In this document: one piece after another, positions 17,849 to 19,074 of the stretch
Layout: each line of letters starts with the position of its first letter
Numbering within the stretch: the first letter of the stretch is position 1
Origin: Pseudoneurospora amorphoporcata
Taxonomy: Eukaryota; Ascomycota; Sordariomycetes; Sordariales; Sordariaceae
Length of the DNA: 19,074 nt
NCBI GenBank assembly: GCA_033297205.1
Contig: MU859422.1
Coordinates: forward strand, 1 to 19,074
Direction of reading: 5' to 3'
Translations under genes and position numbers: made by a program
The notes under the pieces: model-generated
Databases searched by the model: none
The model's input: the letters and a program-made list of their open reading frames with translations, nothing else
What the model was told of the DNA's origin: nothing

Positions 17849-18162
17849 GTGAGCTAATTGTGATTGTAAACGAGAGCTCCATGTGTGTGTTGGCTATCAC
17901 CAATGACCTCCTGGACCGATAAGACATATTCTTTGCGTTGAAGGAGTGTTTGACCAGCAAGAACCGTGTTGACGCTTTTTTTTGCAAATGCCCATTGCAA
18001 ACGCGGGAAATCTGTGTGAATGGCTGGCCAATTCAACGACGGGAACTTCTGTTGGGAGTCCGTACGGACCGTGCCTTAGACGCCCATTCACTAGGCTTTT
18101 CATTCACCGGCACCCTCTTCCTAGGTACCAGTTAGGCTGCCCTGGTTTCCCTTTCTCCTTTA
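17849..18162. other. Spacer upstream of the HeLo relic
   Basis: No start codon in frame with the HeLo segment and no recognisable first exon was found. An AATTAG just upstream of the HeLo frame could be an old 3' splice site, but no matching exon was identified. Short open frames here have no family resemblance. Confidence 0.45.
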
Positions 18163-18401
18163 TGAGAAGATTCTGGGCGTTTGCTGCACACGCAGACCGC
18201 TAGTCCTTTGCGCTGCAGGGCCCTTTGCCCTGCAAACCTCCTTTGACAGCGGATCTGGCACCTCCCAGAATCCCCTCCTTTGCAGACCTTCCTCTTTATC
18301 ACCAGCTCTATATAGCTGGCGATCCCCTCCAGCTTCAGTTAGCTGGATCCCTCTCTCAATACATCATCATCATTCCCATCATTCGTGATCCATCTCATAT
18401 C
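18163..18401. repeat. Structured dispersed repeat, copy B
   Basis: This 239-bp unit matches copy A (3510-3741) in the same orientation. Hairpins: TGCAGGGC/GCCCTGCA (18214-18234, perfect 8-bp stem), TCACCAGCT/AGCTGGCGA (18299-18322) and CCAGCT/AGCTGG (18329-18346, loop differs from copy A). Differences from copy A are scattered substitutions and 2-4 nt indels, mostly in the ATCATC-rich tail. Flanks are unrelated to those of copy A. Confidence 0.65.
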
Positions 18402-18922
18402 CTTTCTTTACACAACGGCAAGCTCACAGCCCTTTTTCTGTCATCGCCTTTCCACCTCCGTCAACTTCCCTTCACTTGATCGGTGACGAGCGAGGTACAA
18501 ACCGGCCGCTCCAGCGTCCTCGAGAAAGCAAAGCCCTCTTTTCTCTCTTCTGCTTACCACAATCATCTGCGCCAGAGAACTACCTCACGCTGGCCTCGTC
18601 TGCCTTCCACTAACCCATTATTTGGGTCCTGCTGGTACCGATTTGCAAACACAATTCGAATTTTGCCCGCCGTCCTTCAATTTAGTAAGTACACGCTTGG
18701 CCCCTTTCTCATCTCGTCCAACGAAGCACTTCAGCCTATTACCGCTCCTACTGTATAGTGAGGCGTCCTCATCTTTAACTATTCCTCAAGCTAGCTATAG
18801 CGAAAGCATCAACCACAAATAGAATCCTGATCTCGAGCTTTCCGCCCCGCCCTTTCTAACCAGCCGCCCTCCTCAACGTACTCGGAGAGCACATCAAGAT
18901 GTCGACATCAGCTGTCTTCCTC
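18402..18922 (+). other. Leader-like DNA ending in an interrupted reading frame
   Basis: This pyrimidine-rich stretch resembles a fungal 5' leader. A possible donor GTAAGT lies at 18685-18690, with branch- and acceptor-like strings near 18775-18800. ATG at 18899-18901, in the good context ATCAAGATGTC, opens MSTSAVFL, after which the LTR begins at 18923. In the LTR the frame meets a stop within about ten codons. The simplest reading is a gene start split by retrotransposon insertion, but the frame is too short to identify or to prove coding. Confidence 0.35.
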
Positions 18923-19074
18923 TGTCACACGGACATTTGCCCACAGTTTTAGGTTAGGGTTGCCGAGGCTTAGCAGAGCCTCAAACTCACCTCGGCCGGA
19001 CTCTCGGCCATCAGCACTGCTTACCCGAACTCCTCCCGACGCTACCGGCTAGCGAGCCAAACCCTGGAAGTGCC
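18923..19074 (+). mobile_element. Second Gypsy LTR, 5' part, runs off the window
   Basis: It starts TGTCACACGGACATTTGC and stays alignable with the minus-strand LTR at 5039-4840 to the end of the window, sharing ACCTCGGCCGGAC and TTACCCGAACTCC, but with many differences and a deletion of roughly 40 bp relative to it. It is therefore a related but diverged copy, oriented opposite to the first. Whether it is a solo LTR or belongs to a full element cannot be seen. Confidence 0.7.

Noticed and set aside
1..19074. CRISPR array, or a Starship-type element with a tyrosine recombinase captain
   Set aside because: No regularly spaced short repeats exist, and no tyrosine-recombinase gene was found on either strand; the flanking repeats alone do not support a Starship.

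Overview
The window looks like a transposon-scarred accessory region of a filamentous ascomycete nuclear genome, probably Sordariomycete-like. The supporting signs are short introns (56-76 nt) with GTRAGY donors and CTRAC-type branch sites, relics of a Tad/LINE-type and a chromodomain Ty3/Gypsy-type retroelement, an F-box/ankyrin gene, a HeLo (HET-S-type) domain and a fungal APH-like phosphotransferase. Two lesions are CpA-to-TpA type, as expected from RIP.

Layout. 1-617: one copy of a promoter-plus-leader repeat (200-326), otherwise nothing recognisable. 618-2057 (-): intact F-box-like/ankyrin gene with a promoter at about 2330-2490. 2548-3509 (-): decayed 3' end of a non-LTR retrotransposon. 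3510-3741: structured repeat, copy A. 4001-4537: an inverted pair of promoter/leader repeats enclosing a short ankyrin gene fragment. 4543-5971 (-): truncated Gypsy element made of the integrase C-terminal part, chromodomain, polypurine tract and one LTR. 6300-6365: cluster of GATAA motifs. 6559-14107 (-): the main gene, four exons encoding a 2,444-residue protein with an N-terminal ComEC-like metallo-beta-lactamase fold and a large beta-rich region that I match from memory to DUF6603. 14108-15797: AT-richer stretch without a supportable gene. 15798-17848 (-): broken gene in which a HeLo domain runs directly into an APH domain. 18163-18401: structured repeat, copy B. 18402-18922: leader-like DNA ending in a start codon and eight codons. 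18923 to the end: start of a second LTR that cuts that reading frame.

How the parts relate. The giant gene is the only long, intact, multi-exon gene here. It sits in a block bracketed by direct repeats (3510 and 18163) and by oppositely oriented related LTRs (4543-5039 and 18923 onward). HeLo domains and ankyrin arrays are typical parts of fungal non-self recognition and regulated cell death, so the setting resembles a fast-evolving immunity-like region. That is inference: nothing in the sequence ties the MBL-DUF6603 protein to this role, and its function is unknown to me.
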